7,007 nucleotides of DNA from NCBI GenBank assembly GCA_026692885.1, contig JAPLNJ010000540.1:1-7007 (forward strand), in the 5' to 3' direction. The position numbers and the translations under genes were made by a program. The notes under the pieces are model-generated. The model was not told where the DNA came from, did not search any database, and saw nothing but the letters and a program-made list of their open reading frames with translations. Positions 5,663-7,007 of the stretch are shown here, piece after piece (the stretch's first letter is position 1; each line of letters starts with the position of its first letter). The DNA is from Planctomycetota bacterium. GTDB taxonomy: Bacteria; Planctomycetota; Planctomycetia; Pirellulales; Pirellulaceae.

Positions 5663-5881
5663 TTATTCATGTAGGCCGGAACGAGGTCGCGCAAGGCCCT
5701 GCCGGAACGGCGCAACCGACGCTCGCAGGAAGAACCCGCTTGGTGCAGACGCCACGCGCCGGAAGCGACCGAAGCTCCGGCAGTGCTTCCGGTTGCCACA
5801 CTGAAAGGCGTTGTGAAGCATCAAGGCAATCCCGTAACCGAGTACGATCCCCACGAATTGGCGTCGAGTTGTCGTGACCAC
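5663..5881 (-). CDS. Doubtful small protein with twin-arginine hydrophobic N-terminus
   Basis: This is a possible 72-residue product from a GTG at 5881, with a strong AAGGAGG five bases upstream (5887-5893). The N-terminus is VTTTRRQFVGIVLGYGIALM: a twin arginine followed by one hydrophobic stretch (residues 9-22), like a Tat signal or a membrane anchor. After about residue 27 the text becomes basic and low in information. The DNA there carries an 8-bp inverted repeat (CCGGAAGC 5759-5766, GCTTCCGG 5785-5792) and a GCCGGAAC direct repeat (5675-5682 and 5701-5708), which look like intergenic repeat sequence. It may therefore be the remnant 5' end of an exported protein gene cut off by repeats, a genuine small membrane protein, or chance. 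I do not recognise it. Confidence 0.33.
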   Translation of the reverse strand: MVTTTRRQFVGIVLGYGIALMLHNAFQCGNRKHCRSFGRFRRVASAPSGFFLRASVAPFRQGLARPRSGLHE

Positions 5882-6052
5882 GGTAGCCTCCTTGGTGCGG
5901 TGTTCCTGCGATTTCGACGAGTTTACAGTGTCGGCGTGTCGCTGAACATTGACACTCGCAGTTCGTTGCCGTACTTTGATTTGCTGGCGTATGTTCCGTT
6001 TGGCGTTGGCAACCTGCATCGGTTTGAGCCTTTAGTATGCAAAGGTGATTTG

Positions 6053-7007
6053 ATGAAGCGAAATCGTTCCTCACGGCGAGGTTTTCTTCAGGTCTCAGCG
6101 GCGGCGCTGGGGGCGGCGGCGTGCGGCCGGCCGCTGATCTTGTTGGGCGGCGAGGCCGGCTCCACGGCCGCCAACAGCAAGCTGAACCTGGCGGTCGTCG
6201 GTTGCGGCGGGCAGGGACGCGGCGTCATGCGGGGCCTGCTGTCCCGTGGCGCGAACTTGACGGCCCTGTGCGACCCAGATCCGGGACAGATCGACAGCGC
6301 CCGGGCCGACGCCCTGAAGTCGGGCGGTGAGGCCACCAAGGGCGCCAAGGCGTATGAAGACTATCGTAAGTTGGTGGACGACGCCTCGCGCTTCGACGCC
6401 GTGTTGATCGGCACCCCCGACCACTGGCACGCCCCGCTGTGCAAGGCGTTCATGAAGATCGGCAAGCACGTCTACTGCGAGAAGCCGCTGACCCACAGTG
6501 TGGCCGAAGCTCGCGAACTCCGCGAGCTTTCCCGGACCTCGAAGGTCGTCACCCAGCTGGGCAACCAGGGCAGCGCCAGCGCATCGCTGCGCCGCTGCAC
6601 CGAGGTCATTAAGGCCAACGCGCTCGGCCAAATCCGCGAGATCTACGAGTGGGGCATCGGTGTCAACGCCAGCGAAGGCAGCGCCGAGGGCGAAGATCCC
6701 CTTCCGCCCGGCTTCAACTGGGATCTGTGGGTCGGGCCGTCGGCCCTGCGACCCTTCAAGAAAGACGTCTACCATCCCTTCCGGTGGCGTAATTGGTTCG
6801 ACTTCGGCAACGGCGGCTTGGCGGATATCGGCTGCCATACCATCAACCTGCCGATGCGAGCGTTGGATTTGGACTACCCCGAAAAGATCGTCGTCAACAT
6901 CCAAGACGGCAAGCAACTCGACGGCAAGGCGGCAGTGGAATTCCATTTTGCCGCCCGCGGCAACTTCGTGCCCGTCAGATTGCATTGGCAAGGCAACGGC
7001 ACGCCGC
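6053..7007 (+). CDS. Tat-exported Gfo/Idh/MocA family oxidoreductase (3' end outside window)
   Basis: The reading frame is open to the window edge (318 codons seen). The N-terminus SSRRGFLQVSAAALGAAA (6-23) is a typical Tat signal, so the folded enzyme is probably exported with its cofactor. A Rossmann NAD(P)-binding motif follows (AVVGCGGQGRG, 47-57), then the acidic strand end ALCDPD (71-76), GTPDHWHAPL (120-129) and the family signature CEKPLTHS (142-149), whose K144 is the conserved catalytic lysine. The C-terminal domain begins near 220 and includes FNWDLWVGPS and GGLADIGCHTINLP with the conserved His262. Members oxidise or reduce sugars and related compounds; the substrate cannot be read from the sequence. 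The ATG at 6053 has AAGGTGA just upstream. Many close paralogues of this Tat-signal type occur in planctomycetes, which supports the host assignment. Confidence 0.94.
   Translation, partial: MKRNRSSRRGFLQVSAAALGAAACGRPLILLGGEAGSTAANSKLNLAVVGCGGQGRGVMRGLLSRGANLTALCDPDPGQIDSARADALKSGGEATKGAKAYEDYRKLVDDASRFDAVLIGTPDHWHAPLCKAFMKIGKHVYCEKPLTHSVAEARELRELSRTSKVVTQLGNQGSASASLRRCTEVIKANALGQIREIYEWGIGVNASEGSAEGEDPLPPGFNWDLWVGPSALRPFKKDVYHPFRWRNWFDFGNGGLADIGCHTINLPMRALDLDYPEKIVVNIQDGKQLDGKAAVEFHFAARGNFVPVRLHWQGNGTP

Noticed and set aside
6095..6991. 298-aa minus-strand frame opposite the oxidoreductase
   Set aside because: It is an antisense shadow of a high-GC gene; the plus-strand frame has a Tat signal and the EKP motif.

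Overview
This is a GC-rich bacterial window that looks like a planctomycete, probably of the Pirellulales or a related order. That assignment is an inference. It rests on the Tat-exported Gfo/Idh/MocA oxidoreductase, the cytosolic DUF58 protein, the secreted TPR protein, and the many GC-rich hairpin repeats between genes. No rRNA, tRNA or CRISPR array was seen.

Layout. Positions 1-554 carry no gene. They hold two neighbouring imperfect palindromes of about 185 bp, each centred on a very long perfect inverted repeat. A DUF58 (vWA-like) gene follows on the + strand (555-1448). Next comes a MITE-like block (1509-1730) with 16-bp terminal inverted repeats and internal CACTGG/CCAGTG hairpins, then a secreted seven-repeat TPR protein (1818-2720, +). 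Facing it and converging on it is a minus-strand pair, folE (3320-3955) then queD (2735-3289). These encode the first two steps from GTP towards 7-deazaguanines (queuosine/preQ0): GTP to dihydroneopterin triphosphate, then to 6-carboxytetrahydropterin. The folE leader contains a 10-bp inverted repeat and a smaller dyad.

Upstream of folE is the wreck of a DUF4143-type AAA ATPase (4142-4569, -). It has a one-base frameshift in its P-loop and a large internal deletion. The next 260 bp (4570-4829) hold nothing recognisable. A NarL/FixJ-type response regulator follows on the - strand (4830-5462) with no kinase in view. Positions 5463-6052 hold hairpin-rich DNA and one doubtful 72-codon ORF with a twin-arginine N-terminus. 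The window ends inside a Tat-signal Gfo/Idh/MocA oxidoreductase (6053 to the edge, +).

Only folE and queD form a clear functional unit; the other genes look like single transcription units separated by repeats. The strongest material for a second look is non-coding: the paired palindromic elements and the MITE-like block, which share a CCACTGG...CCAGTG hairpin core. I see no convincing new multi-gene system here.
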